Positions 19,690 through 31,258 of a stretch of 58,862 bases of DNA are shown in pieces (position 1 is the first letter of the stretch; every line of letters starts with the position of its first letter). The notes under the pieces are model-generated. The model worked only from the letters and a program-made list of their open reading frames with translations, was not told the DNA's origin and did not search any database. The DNA comes from Prorocentrum cordatum (taxonomy: Eukaryota; Sar; Dinophyceae; Prorocentrales; Prorocentraceae): positions 1-58,862 of the forward strand of contig CAUYUJ010005746.1 in assembly GCA_963575745.1 (NCBI GenBank), in the 5' to 3' direction. The position numbers were made by a program, and so were the translations under genes.

Positions 19690-20660
19690 GGGACTCGTAG
19701 AGCTTCCTTGCCATATATCATCTCCGAAGAATTAGCAGAGAACGAATAGATCTTCAGCCCGAGCGCTGATAGCAAACTCATTTCAGGCGTCTAGATACAT
19801 TTCACTGGCGCCCCAGATGATTCCCTTCCAATTGCTGCGGTGAACAGCTCTGTTGCTCATCTGCAGCACGAGTAAAACCAAGAAAACAAATACCATCTCC
19901 AAGAAACTAGAAGAGGACGAATAGTAATTCACCTCAGGCGCTGATAGCAGACTGAGTTCAGCTGTCTAGATACTGTGAAGTAGCGCGCGTGATTATTATA
20001 TTATGATTGCTGTGCCGCTCTAAAGCTCATACCTCGTAGGGCTCTTCGGCATCGATGAGCTAGACGAATTCCGGCGCGGGGTGGAGCTAGTTGGCCCACC
20101 CGGCCCGGGCGGACAAAGTGGTAACTTTTGGTCGGTTTTGCTAAGATTTGAAATATATTTGACCATTCATTTTGAGAAAGCAGATGTTTACTCCGAGCAT
20201 CAGTATCTAAACTGTGTTCTGAGAACAGCTCAGCTTTCTTGATAGAGGTTTACTATCGAAACATTTGGAGCAACCGACATCACGTTGACACCGAAAAATG
20301 CAAATTTGACGTTTTTTTTTTTTTTTTTTTTCTTTCTAGAAATCGTCCAAGAAGCTGTCTGCTTCGAATCTGAGCACTCTTACGCGTGCAAGCAGCTCTA
20401 CGAGGTTTCCGGCGGTGATTGACGGTGCACCGCCGGCGCCAGTCTGCGCCCCGATTTTAATTCAGAAAAGCAATTTCATCACCAGAAAAATATCAGAGCA
20501 TAAATAATGGTTCGGCTTCTGCGCCCATAACAGACCCAAGCCAAGCGTCTAGATACTTCATCGGACTTGCGCGCCTGATGACTCCCTTCCGATTGTTGTG
20601 CCACAGAGCTCTCGAGCTCATCTGAAGCTCGAGTGAAGTGGAGAAACTCACCATTATCTC
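19690..20660. repeat. Second satellite subfamily and a block B unit
   Basis: Reverse second-subfamily monomers at 19690-20030 and 20440-20660 flank a block B unit (20030-20440), which carries a run of 18-20 T at about 20310-20331. Confidence 0.7.
20409..20436 (+). repeat. Stem-loop repeat with shortened loop
   Basis: Arms CCGGCGGTG and CACCGCCGG pair perfectly over a 10-nt loop (ATTGACGGTG). This is another coordinated arm variant. Confidence 0.8.
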
Positions 20661-21500
20661 GAACAAAATCTGTAGAATACGAATACTTTCGCGAACCTAG
20701 CACAAGTGACAGACCAAGTTCAAACCTCTAGACGCTTCAGACGAACGCACCTGATGATTCTGGATCGACTACGTGTGCATATCAGCCCAGTAGCTCTCCT
20801 ACATACAGCTCGAGTTGAGTACAGAAAAAAAACAGCACCTATCAAGATGACTCGAAGAATACGATAGCTTCGCGAACCTAGCTCGAGTAGTAGACCGTGT
20901 TCAGAGCTCTGGATGCTTCAGCGCCAGATGATTCTGAATCGATTATGTGTGCGCATCAGCTCTGTAGCTCTTCTAGAGCTCGAGCTAAGTACAGAAACCT
21001 AAGATCACCTGCCAAGATGACTCGAAGAATACGAATGATTGTGCGGACCTAGCTCGAGTAGCAGACCGAGTTCAGACCTCTAGATGCTGCAGACGAACGC
21101 ACCTGATGATTCTGGGTCGATTACGTGTGCGTATCAGCTCTGTAGCTCTCCTACAGCTCGAGTTAAGTACAGAAAACTGACAGCACCTGTCAAGATGACT
21201 GGATGAATACGAATCTTTGTGCGCACCTAGCTCGAGTAGCAGACCGAGTTCAGACCTCTCGCACCAGCTCTGTAGCTATCCTAGAGCTCGAGTTAAGTAC
21301 AGAAAACCGACAGCACCTGTCGAGATGACTCGAAACAGCCAATCCCGCCTGGATGCTTCTTCACAGTAATAGGTGCCCGATCGAACTCAGATTAAGACGG
21401 CGAGCGGGCAGAAGATCAAATATCACTGGAAAAATACTCGATCTCTAACGAATGAATTTTGAGAACAAAATTTTCAACCGAACAAAAGTCACCAAAAAGT
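20660..21500 (+). repeat. ~175-bp satellite, forward, then block C reverse
   Basis: About four forward monomers to 21330, then reverse block C (GGTGCCCGATCGAACTCAG, ATATCACTGGAAAAATACTC). Confidence 0.8.
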
Positions 21501-21516
21501 CTGTCGAGACTGGGCG

Positions 21517-21550
21517 CCAGCGGTAAACCGTCAACCTTGGTTACCGCCGG
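21517..21550 (-). repeat. Stem-loop repeat, inverse sense, one mismatch
   Basis: Arm CCAGCGGTAA faces TTACCGCCGG; loop ACCGTCAACCTTGG as at 19656. Confidence 0.8.
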
Positions 21551-23160
21551 GGGACTCGTAGAGCTTCCTTGCCATATACCATCTCTAAAGAATAAGCAGA
21601 GTACGAATAGTTGTTCAGCCCGAGCGCTAATAGCAGACTGATTGCAGCCGTGCGCCTCTGATGATATCCTTGGACTGCTGTGCAGAACAGCCCTGTAGCT
21701 CATCTGCAGCGCGAGTTAGACCAAGAAAACCAATACCGTCTCCAAGAAATTAGCAAAGTACGAATAGTTGTTCAGCCCGAGCGCTCATAAAAGACGGATT
21801 TCAGGGGTCTAGACACTATCAAATAGCGCGCCTCATGATTGTCTTCGGATTGCTCCGCCTAAGAGCTCGGGAGCTTATCTGCAGCTCGAGCTCAGTCAGA
21901 AAAAACCTTTCCATCACCAGGAAAATAATATGACTAGTTGTTCGGCTTCTGTGCTGAGAACAGACCGAATACTTCAGACTAGCCTGTCTGATAATTCCCC
22001 CCCCGATTTCTGCGCCAAAGAGCTCTGGAGCTTAGATGCAGCCCGACTTTAGTCAAGGAACTCACCACCATCTCGAAAAAAACGGTAGAATACGAATAGT
22101 TTCGCGAACCCAGCTCGAGTAGCAGACCGAGTTCGAACCTCCAGATGCTTCAGACGAACGCGCCTGATGGTTCTGAATCGAGTACGTGTGCGAATCAGCT
22201 CTGCAGCTCTCCTACAGGTCGAGTTAAGTACAGAAAAACCGACAACAGCTGTCAAGAACATTCCTACAACACGAATAGCTTTGCGGACCTAGCTCGAGTA
22301 GTGGACAAATTTCAGACCTCTGGATGCTTCAGACGAACGCGCATGATGATTCTGAATCGATTACGTGGGCGTACAAGCTATGTAGCTCTCCAACAGCTCG
22401 AGTTAAATACAGAAAACCAAGAGCACCTGTCAACAAATTTCGTGAATACGAATAATTTCGCGCACCTAGCTCGGTTAGTGGACCGAGTTCAGACCTCTAG
22501 ATGCCTGAGACGAGAACGCGTGATGATTCTGAATCGATTGCGTGGGCGCATCAGCCCTGCAGCTCTCCTACAGCTCGAGTTAAGTACCGAAATCCGACAG
22601 CATCTGTCAAGAACATCTGTATAATACGAATAGCTTCGCGGACCTAGCTCGAGTAGCAAATTGAATTCAGACCTCTAGATGCTCCAGATGAACGCGCCTG
22701 ATGATTCTGAATCGGTTTCTATAAGCACCAGCTCTGCAGCTCCCCTTCAGCTCGAGTTAAGTACAGAAAACCGACAGCACATATCAAGATGACTCGAAAC
22801 AGCCGATCCCGCCCGGACGCTTTTTGGCAGTAGTAGGTACCCGATTGAGCTGATATTAAGACGGCAAGCGGGAATAATATCGAATATCACGGGAAAAAAT
22901 ACTAGAGCTCTGACGAATTGTTGGATTTCGAGAACATAATTTTCAACCGAGCAAAAGTCAGCAAAAGGTCCGTCGACATTTTTCTTGCCGACTAGCTCTC
23001 CCGCGCGCCCGAATTATCCTTAAGCTTCCAGCAACTAGCTAAGGGAAGCTCTACGATTTATTTTTCTCGCCAACTAGCCCGCCAGCGCCCCGGAATTACG
23101 CTTCTAGCTTCGCCGGTAACGCTCTAACGGAAGCACGAGTTACGCTGGAAAGCTTCCCTC
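21551..23160 (+). repeat. Satellite of both subfamilies, then block C reverse
   Basis: Second-subfamily monomers at 21551-22030, first-subfamily forward monomers at 22030-22800, reverse block C at 22800-23010, and diverged AGCTAGTTGCTGGAAGCT-type sequence to 23160. Confidence 0.75.
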
Positions 23161-24880
23161 TAGAGCTCTGGGGGGGCTTTGCTGAAGCGCTTCTGAAGCG
23201 CTGCCAGGCACGCTTCCACGTGTGCCTGCACGCGTGCAGGCACGCCTAGACGCATGCCAGAAGCGCCCCCGGACGGGCTGACGGGACCGGCGAATTGCTG
23301 CGAGGATCGTGGAGCGGCAGAAATGAGCTGCTGGCGGGCACCACCGTCCGGCTTCTAATCTAAAACCCTATAGCTCTCAGAGAGCTCTCCGGGGATGTGA
23401 GGGTATCTTTGCTCTCCGTGTTTTGGGCGCTACTAAAGAACTCGTAGAGCTTTCCTTGGCTAGTGGCTCGAAGGGCTTCCCTTAGCTAGTTGCTGGAATA
23501 TTAACAGTAACTTGTAGAGCTTCCTTTAGCTAGTTGCTAGAAGCTCAAGAATACTTTTCCCGGATAGCTCCTTGGAGAGCTGAGGGCTTCAGAGAAGAAG
23601 CCGAAGGTGGGCGGTGAGGAAGGCACCCCACCTCCGCCGCTCCACGATCCCCGCAGCAGCTCGCCTGTCCGGGTAGTCCGTCCGGGAGCGCTTCCGGCGC
23701 GCGTCGACGCGTGCCTGCACGCGTGCAGGCACGCGTGGAAGCGTCGCTGGCAGCGCTTCAGAAGCGCTTCAGAAGAGCCCCCCAGAGCTCTTCAGGAAAG
23801 CATTCCGGAGTGTTCAGAGCTTCGCAGGGGAGCTTTCCAGCGTCTCCAGAGCTCCGTCACGCGAGTGCTCTGGCGTCTCCACGCACGCTAAACCGCTAGC
23901 GTGTGCTGCGTTTGTGTGAGTGCCTCTTTGCTATCCTGGTTTTTCCCGGAGAGCTCTCTGAGAGCTATAGGGTTTTAGATTGGAAGCCGGACGGTGGTGG
24001 TTCCTGCCAGCAGCCCATCTTCGCCGCTCCAGAATCCCCGCTGAAAGTTGTCTGAGGTCGCAGCGGGTCCGGGGGCGCTTCGGGCACGCGTCCACGCGCG
24101 CCACCAAGCGTGCAGGCACGCGTGGAAGCGCGCCGGGCAGCGCCCCAAAAGCGCCTCAGACGGGCCCCCCAGAGCCCCCCAGGAAAGCTTTCCGGAGTTT
24201 TCGCCTCTTTTCCCGGAAAGCTCTCTGAGAGCTGTAGGGCTTTAGATTAGAAGCTGGACGGTGGTGGTGCCTGCCAGCAGCCCATCTTCGCCGCTCCACG
24301 ATCCCCGCAAGGGCCCGTTTGTCCTGGCAGCGAGTCCGGGGGCGCTTCCTGCCCGCGTCCACGCGTGCCTGCGCGCGTGCAGGCACGCGTGGAAGCGTGC
24401 CTGGCAGCGTCTGAGAAGCGCTTCAAGAGAGCTTCCCAGCGCTTGTCTGGAAAGCTTTCCAGAGTTGCATCTGTGCTCTCCGGGTTTTTTCCCAGAGAGC
24501 TCTCTGAGAGCTATAGGGTTTTAGATTCCCGGAGAGCTCTCTGAGAGCTATAGGGCTTTAGATTAGAAGCCGGACGGTGGTGGTGCCTGCCAGCAGCCCA
24601 TCCTCGCCGGTCCAGAATCCCCGCAGGGGCTTGTTTGTCCTGGCAGCGGGTCCGGGCGCGCTTCCGGCGCGCGTCCACGCGTGCAGGCGCGCGCGCAGGC
24701 ACGCGTGGAGGCGTGCCTGGCAGCGCTTGAGAAGCGCTTCAAGAGAGCTTTCCAGCGCTCGTCAGGAAAGCTTTCCAGAGTTGCCTCTGTGCTCTCCAGG
24801 GTTTGGGCGCTACCAAGGTGCTCTCCGGGTTTTTTGGACGCTACCAAGCGGGCGCTACCAAGTGGACGCTACCAAGTCGG
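23160..24880. repeat. GC-rich 265-280-bp tandem repeat with central palindromes
   Basis: One inverted copy (23160-23400) and about four direct copies (23590-24850). Each begins with GAGAGCTCTCTGAGAGCTAT plus AGGGTTTTAGATT, passes GGACGGTGGTGG and GCCTGCCAGCAGCCCAT, and holds a palindrome. The palindrome at 23222-23243 is a perfect 22-mer and that at 23707-23736 a perfect 30-mer (core CCTGCACGCGTGCAGG). The copies near 24093-24127, 24359-24392 and 24673-24708 are imperfect. Unit starts at 23949, 24214 and 24493. A partial 40-bp duplication lies at 24531. The many Arg/Ala-rich reading frames here are repeat artefacts. Confidence 0.8.
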
Positions 24881-25297
24881 CGCGCTGGAGGGCTAGTGAC
24901 TCGTAGAGCTTCCCTAAGAGCGTTAGCTGCGAAGCCAGAAGAGTAACTCGTAAAGCTTCCCTTAGCTAGTTGCTGGAAGCACAAGAGTAATTCCGGCGCG
25001 CTGGAGGGCTAGCTGGCAAGCAAAATCTCGACGGACCTTTTGCTGACTTTTGCTCGGTTGAAAATTACGCACTCTGCCAATATGTCGGAAATCGCATTGG
25101 TTTTCTTGGTTTTACTCGTGCTGCAGATGAGCTACAGCGCTGTTCAGCACAACATGGGAAGGGAATCATCAGGGCGCTAGTTACATGTATCTAGACGCCT
25201 GAAATCAGTCTGCTATTAGCGCTCGGGCTGAAAAACTACTTGTTCTCTGCTAACTCTTTGGAGATAGTACATGGCAAGAAAGCTCTACGAGCGTTTC

Positions 25298-25330
25298 CCG
25301 GCGGCAACCAAAGTTGACGGCTTACCGCGG
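25298..25330 (+). repeat. Stem-loop repeat, degenerate
   Basis: Arm CCGGCGGCAA faces TTACCGCGG; loop CCAAAGTTGACGGC. Confidence 0.65.
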
Positions 25331-25445
25331 GCGCCCAGTTCGTTAGAGCTCTAGTATTTGTCCCGTGATATTCGATATTATTCCCGTCCGCCGTTTTTAA
25401 TTTCAGCTCGATCGGGTACCATGGGAAGGAAGCTCTACGAGTCTC

Positions 25446-25479
25446 CCGGCGGTAACGAAGGTTGACGGTTTCCCGCCGG
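25446..25479 (+). repeat. Stem-loop repeat, degenerate
   Basis: Arm CCGGCGGTAA faces TTTCCCGCCGG; the loop contains GAAGGTTGACGG. Confidence 0.7.
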
Positions 25480-26559
25480 CGCCCAGTAATTCCGGCGCGC
25501 TCGGGGGCGAGTTGGCAAACAAATATCGACGGAAGTTTTGTTTTTTTTTGACATGTTTAAATTCGATTTCTCGGAATTCAGCAATTCGTTAGAACTCTGA
25601 TATTTTTTCTCCTGATATTCGATCTTATTCCCGCTCGCCGTCTCAATCTCAGGTCGATCGAGTACCTATTACTGCCAAAAAGCATTGGGGCGGGATCAGC
25701 TGTTTTCTGTCATCGTGGCAGGTGCTGTCGGTTTTCTGCACTTGATTCGAGGTCTGAACTCGGTCTGCCACTCGAGCTAGGTCCACGAAATATTCGTATT
25801 ATATTATTTGTTTGAGATGATGATGAGTTTCTTCACTGCGCTCGAGCTGCAGATGAGCTACAGAGCTCTCTGGCACATCAAGCGGAAGAAAATCATCATG
25901 CGCGAACTCTGCTATTTTTGTATAAGAAAATGAAATTGGTTTTCTTGTCTTAACTCGAGCTGCAGATGAGCTACAGAGCACTTCGGCGCAGCAACCGGAA
26001 GGAAATCATCAGGCGCGGTTCAAAGTATCTAGACGCCTGAAATCAGTCTGCTATCAGCGCTCGGGCTGAAAAAACTGTTCGTACTCTGCTGATGTCTTGG
26101 AGATGGTATTGGCTCTCTTGACTTAACTCGCGCTGCAGATGAGCTACAGAGCTGTTCACTACAGCAATCGGAAGGAAATCATCAGGGGCGCTAGTTAAAA
26201 GTATCTAGACCTGATCTCGGTCTGCTATCAGCGCTGGGGCCGACAAATAATTCGTGCTCTGCTAATTCTTTGGAGATGGCATTGGTTTTCATGATTTTAC
26301 TCGAGCTGCAAATGAGCTACAGACCTGTTCGGCACAGCAATCGAACGGAAATAATCAAACGCGCTAGTTCAAAGTATCCAGACGCCTGAACTCGGTCTGC
26401 TATCAGCGCTGGGACCGAACAACTATTCGCACTCTGCTATTTTTTAGAGATGGCGATGGTTTTCTTTACGCTCTTCGGCACAGCCATCGGAAGGAAATCG
26501 ACAGGCGCGCTAGTTTACAGTGTCCAGACGCCTGAAGTGGGTCTGGTATGTCTATTATT

Positions 26560-26690
26560 TTGTCCAGAGATGCTTTTCCCTCACTCCTTCTTCATCTCCG
26601 CGTCCCCCTTCATGAGACCGCGCCCTCGCGCGCGCAATGCGAGATTGCCGCGCCCGCATTGCGCGAGGAAGCTCTACGAGTTCCCGGCGG
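26560..26690 (+). repeat. 130-bp repeat with 11-bp hairpin (copy 1)
   Basis: Arms CGCGCAATGCG (26631-26641) and CGCATTGCGCG (26655-26665) flank a 13-nt spacer. The unit begins GTCCAGAGATGCTTTT and runs into GAAGCTCTACGAGTTCCCGG, the stem-loop flank. A truncated stem-loop half follows at 26683. The second copy is at 27838-27960. Confidence 0.75.
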
Positions 26691-27838
26691 CAACCAAACA
26701 AACAAAAAAAACGAATTCCAATTGAATCTCGAAATTTGAACATTCGTTCGAGCTCTATCCTTTTTCTCCTCATATTCGATCTTATTACCCGCTCGCCGTC
26801 CCAATCTCAGCTCGATTGGGCACATATTACTGCCAAAAAGCACTCAGGCGGGATCGGCTGTTTCGAGTCATCTTGACAGGTGCTGTCGGGTTTCTTAACT
26901 GAACTCGAGCTCTAGGATAGCTACAGAGCTGGTAGGCACACGTAATCGATCTAGAATCGTCAGGCGCGTTCGACTGAAGTATCCAGACGTCTGAACTCGG
27001 TCTGCTACTCGAGCTAGGTCCGCAAAACTATTCATACTCTACTGTTTTTTTCCAAAGGGTGATAAGTTTCTTGACTTAACTCGAGCTGTAGATGAGCTAC
27101 ATATGGTTTTCTTGGCTTAACTCGAGCTGCAGACGGGCTACAGAGCTGTTTGGCACAAGAATCGGAAGCGAATCATCAGGCGCGCTAGTTGAAAGTATCT
27201 AGACGCCTGGAATGAGTCTGCTATCAGCACTGGGGATGAAAAACTATTCGTGCTCTGCAAATTGTTTGGAAATGGTCATGGTTTTCTTGACTCAACTCGC
27301 GCTGCAGATGAGCTACAGAGCTGTTCGGCACATCAATCGGAAGGACATCATCCGGCGCGCTAGCTCAAAGTATCTAGACGCTTGAACTCGGCATGCTATC
27401 AGCGCTGGGGCCGAAACATTATTCGTGCTCTGCTATTTTTTTCGGAGATGGCGATGGGTTTTGACGTAACTCCAGCTGCAGATGAGCTACAGAGCTGTTC
27501 GGCACAGCAATCCGAAGGAAATCATCAGGCGCGCTAGTTCTGGAGCCGGAAACTATTCGTACTCTGATTTTTTCTTTAGAGATGGCATTGATTTCCTTGA
27601 CTTAGCTCGAGCTGCGGATGAGCTACAGAGCTGTTCAGCAGAACAATCGGAAGGAAATACTCAGGCGCGCTAGTTAAGCATCTAGACGCCTGAACTCGGT
27701 CTGCTATCAGCGCTGCGGCCAAACACCTATTCATGCTCTGCTAATTCTGTTCGGCGCAGCAATCGGAAGGAAATCAACGGGCGCGCTAGCTCAAAGTGTC
27801 CACGCGCCTTAACTGGGTCTGGTATGTCTACTCTTTGT
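26690..27838 (-). repeat. Block C fragment and satellite, both subfamilies
   Basis: Block C at 26720-26880 (CTCATATTCGATCTTATTAC, GGCGGGATCGGC), one first-subfamily monomer to 27050, then second-subfamily units to 27838. Confidence 0.75.
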
Positions 27839-27960
27839 TCCAGAGATGCTTTTCTCTCACTCCTTCCTCTCCTCCACGCCCTCTTCCATGAGACCGCGCC
27901 CTCGCGCGCGCAATGCGAGATTGCCGCGCCCGCATTGCGCGAGGAAGCTCTACGAATTCC
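27838..27960 (+). repeat. 130-bp repeat with 11-bp hairpin (copy 2)
   Basis: Arms CGCGCAATGCG (27907-27917) and CGCATTGCGCG (27931-27941). Nearly identical to copy 1 at 26560-26690; it leads into an intact stem-loop. Confidence 0.75.
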
Positions 27961-27993
27961 CGGCGGTGACCAAGGTTGACGGTTCACCGCCGG
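27960..27993 (+). repeat. Stem-loop repeat, GA/TC type, perfect
   Basis: Arms CCGGCGGTGA and TCACCGCCGG; loop CCAAGGTTGACGGT. Confidence 0.85.
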
Positions 27994-28298
27994 CTCCCAG
28001 TTGGCCAAACAGGCCCGGGCGGACAATGTGGTAACTTTGGGTCGGTTTTGCTAAGATTTGAAAGATATTTGACCATTCATTTTGAGAAACCAGATTTTTC
28101 GCACCCGTGAAAGACTGCGAAGGCCTCTGCGTCTTAATATGAGCTCCGCAGGCGCTCATTTACTATCAAAGCACTTGGAGCAACCAACTTCACGTCGACA
28201 TGAAAAATGCAAAATCGAAGATTTCACGAAAATCTTCTGCGAAGTTCTCTGCTTCGATTCTGAGCATTCTTACGCTCGCAAGGAGCTCTACGAGGTTC
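27994..28298 (+). repeat. Block B unit, forward
   Basis: GGCCCGGGCGGACAATGTGG, GGGTCGGTTTT, TTTTGAGAAACCAGATTTTT, TACTATCAAAGCACTTGGAG and AGGAGCTCTACGAGGTTCCC occur in the usual order. Confidence 0.75.
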
Positions 28299-28317
28299 CC
28301 GGCGGCGACCAGGTTGA
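28299..28317 (+). repeat. Left half of a stem-loop occupied by the LINE
   Basis: Arm CCGGCGGC followed by GACCAGGTTGA. The second half is at 31401-31425. Confidence 0.85.
28307..28317. other. 11-bp target-site duplication, 5' side of the LINE
   Basis: GACCAGGTTGA, identical to 31401-31411. It starts after the eighth arm base, the same place as the duplication of the retroposed cDNA. Confidence 0.85.
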
Positions 28318-28385
28318 GGGGGGGGAGGGGGTTCGACGTAAGCCGAAAGCCACGCAGATGATGGTTGAGGGGGAATTGACACAGA

Positions 28386-30767
28386 ATGTCAGTAGGTGGG
28401 AGGAGGCTCTTAGGCAACATGGTCTACTTCGGTATTCGAGCGAAGCCCATCGACATGATACCAATTCTTGTCTTGAGGAGCTCCGAGATAAATGCAAGCA
28501 AATGTCGCAACATGCTGGTCGCGCTTGTCCGATCGACATGGGTCTTCTTCTGCGAGCTCGCGCACGTTTGCGGGAGGGGGGGGGCTACAGGTCTTGATGG
28601 CATCTCAGCTTCTGTACTCAAGGCCTTACCGTGGGAAGCTCTTCGCCACGTTCTTGTCTGCTTTCAGAGATTAAATGGGAGGCAGATTGTTTCGCCGCTT
28701 TCATGGAGGCGCATCCTTGTCAGTTTTATGTTGAAAGGACCGAAGGCGCGTAGCTTTGATGAGACTCGTGCTCTAGCTATGCTGTCGGTTTTTGGGAAAT
28801 GGTTCAGTTGTTGTCTCACCATCTTGCTCGAAGCTCACATGAAGACGGTTGCGCCGAGGGGTTGTCAACTGTATGGTTTTGTTGTGGGTCATAAGTGTTA
28901 TGAGGTTACCGCGCCCTTGAAGCATCTTGCTCGTCACGCTGTCTTGTGGAAGGAGGAGGATTGTCACATCGTCAATTGTGATATCAAGCAGGCTTTTGAT
29001 TATCTCACAATTCGATCGGCTGTTGAATCTCTGCTTGAGTTGGAAGTGGACTCTTCTCTGGTGCATGCGATCTTTGAGGGGCACGCGCACAATGTTGCAG
29101 AGCTTTCATTCCAGCAGTGCACTGTTGAGGGCATTCAGTGGGACACCTGCATTCGTACAGGCTCCATGGAGGCTCCAGCTTTATGGGTGGCTAAATCGTT
29201 ATGCATTCTGGCGCCTGTCGTTTCACGGTGGCGAGATCGCGGCTATGGTATCCAGCTTTCTATTGAAGCGTCCGAGTTGCTCGTCAATCATTGGCTTTGG
29301 GCTGACAGTGTTATCTTAGTGGCTTCACGTCGGGAGGATATGCTGGCCATGCTCACGGATCTGACTACTGCAATTCACCGACACGGCTTCAGGTGGAAGG
29401 ACAGCTCTTTAGAATACCTTGCTTGTGGTTGCTCTGGGCCGCCTCGTGCACTTCAGATTTCGGTGCCTTCTAGCTTGCTTCCGGGCGTCGTGAAGTCTTC
29501 CAATCCCACGGGCTCGGCTCGCGGTGAGGTCGTCAGACTACAGGAAGGCACACACTTCTCTGAGCCGATCTCATATACCATTCCGCAGGTTACTCAGACA
29601 ATCGTTTTGGGCACCTTGTTGGACGTAGAGTTCTCAGATCACGCAGATATACTTCACCGACTGAAGAAAGCACGCCAGAGCTTTTGGATTGATGCGGATT
29701 TCTACACTAGTGCTGTTATTCCAATGGGCCGCAAGCTTGCACGGTATGATGCACGCGTTCGCTCTTGCTTCCTTTACGGCGTCGAGGGCACCACTTGTGA
29801 TGCGAACAATTTGACGTTGATTCACGTGGAGGAAGGGAAGTTTCTCTCGGCTATGTGTCGTCGTCGTAAGAGGGTGAATGAGACGTGGGCTGCATATTGG
29901 AGTTCACGGATCAGGCACGCACGCATGTTGATGCTCAACTCTTCCAGGCCTTCACTTGTGCAGCTTACTTTGTATCGGCAGTGGTTGTTCGCTAAACATG
30001 TTGTGTGTACGGCTTTTGGTCATCTTGCTCAGCCTGCTTGTGACGATCTCAGCCAAGGGATTCTATCGCGTGAACCTGAGTTGCCTCATGTTCTGTGTGA
30101 CTCACCTGTGCCTCCTACCCCTGCTCCTGTGCGCAACCGTCGCCAGCAAATCACAGATATGCGTCGTAACGTTCGCCCGCGTCGTGAAGACCCGCCCCAG
30201 CCTGTTTCGCAGCCGGCTTCGGATCCACCTCGTAAACGTGCACGCGTGGATTTCACGAAGGTTTGGGCCACACCGTCTATGCAGAGCGCGCTGTGTATGA
30301 TGCATGCGTCAGGGGAGTACACTGATCATCGTGATGCCATGGTTCTTGCTTTTGGCGCCCGTGGTCGTGGGTTTTCTCGTCGGCGTTCGCACAAAGTTAC
30401 GCAGAGTCTCCAGCCTTGGTTTACGGTGTTCGAAGTCTCTCAGGGGCCTCATTGGGATCAGAGTATGTGTTGGACGGAGCTAGGTTGGAAGACCTTCTTA
30501 GTGGACACGCTGCAGAAGCTTGATCTATCCAAGATATTGGAATTCTGCCTGATAAAAGATGCTACTTCGGGTACCCATTGGAAGGAGGAGGAGGAGACTA
30601 AAACAGAGGCCGAACTGCAACGTGAAAATGAACGTCTTGCTAAACGGTTAGCTACGCTTTTCCAGGACGAAACCAACTGGAGGATGAACCCTGGGTGGCT
30701 GGCTCTAGAGATGAGGGGAGATAGTCAGTGTATAACACGTTGGCTGACGGGTAAAACAGATGTATGA
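28386..30767 (+). pseudogene. LINE reverse transcriptase ORF
   Basis: The frame is open for 793 residues, but the first ~60 are probably not protein: the conserved start GGATGLDGI (about residue 63) follows a G-run where a different frame may have been used. Reverse transcriptase motifs are: motif A CDIKQAFDYL (Asp about 199), motif B CIRTGSMEAPALW (about 255-267) and motif C LWADSVILVAS (about 304-314), in which the second catalytic Asp is Ser. A thumb/linker region follows (DARVRSCFLYGVEG, then RRKRVNETWAAYWSSRIRHAR), typical of LINE proteins. The end, LEMRGDSQCITRWLTG (Asp about 779), is the beginning of an RNase H segment. The ORF stops at TGA 30765-30767 inside that domain. Confidence 0.85.
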
Positions 30768-31258
30768 ATGAGATCTATAGTAAAACCATCGCCGATATGC
30801 AAAATAATTTGTACGCCGTGTGTAAGCAGTTCCAGATCTATAGTCCTGAAGCGGGCCGTGATACTTGGAAATGGGTTTATCGGGAGGGGAACACTGAGGC
30901 GGACCATGAGACGCATGTGGTCAGAGAAGGGCAGACTACTTCAGATGTGCGGTGGGACCTCAATACACTTTCTTCTATTCGTTCGAATCAACATAGTGTA
31001 CACGCGGTGAGAGGCTCTTTTGATGGTGGCAGATGTGAGTTAGGCACATCTTGTGGCTGGGTGATTGACACTTTTATCTCTTCTAATTTGCCTTCTTCCT
31101 CCCTCCCCCCTGGCCTCCCCTCTAATCGTTGGCAGCTCGGTGTAGCCAAGCGGGCGTTTATGCTCCCTTCCCATTGTACAATCACCCAGGCGGAACTTGC
31201 TGCATCTCAGAGTTTATTGTCGGGAGTCGTTGATTTGTGCACACATATATGTGGATAG
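30764..31258 (+). pseudogene. LINE RNase H segments in swapped order
   Basis: This frame overlaps the previous stop by ATGA (30764-30767) and continues the RNase H. First comes the part that normally ends the domain (IADMQNNLYAVCKQF, WKWVYREGNTEADHETH, catalytic Asp about 48). After a linker comes the part that normally opens it (RGSFDGGRCELGTSCGWVI, Asp about 86; TITQAELAASQSLLSG, Glu about 144). Together with GDS in the preceding ORF all four catalytic acids are present, but in circularly permuted order. Alternatively these are remnants of two adjacent RNase H domains. The 142 nt after the stop are non-coding. Confidence 0.65.

Larger units (their letters stand above)
24885..26560 (-). repeat. 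Satellite, mainly second subfamily, plus blocks C and stem-loops
   Basis: Tandem units with CTCGAGCTGCAGATGAGCTA, CAATCGGAAGGAAATCATCA, TCTAGACGCCTGAA and CTATTCGTACTCTGCT, period about 170-180 bp. Block C relatives lie at 25000-25070, 25335-25420 and 25490-25720. Confidence 0.75.

Noticed and set aside
23607-24906. Repeated ~90-residue ORFs with similar sequence
   Set aside because: They are translations of the 265-280-bp tandem repeat and change frame between units.
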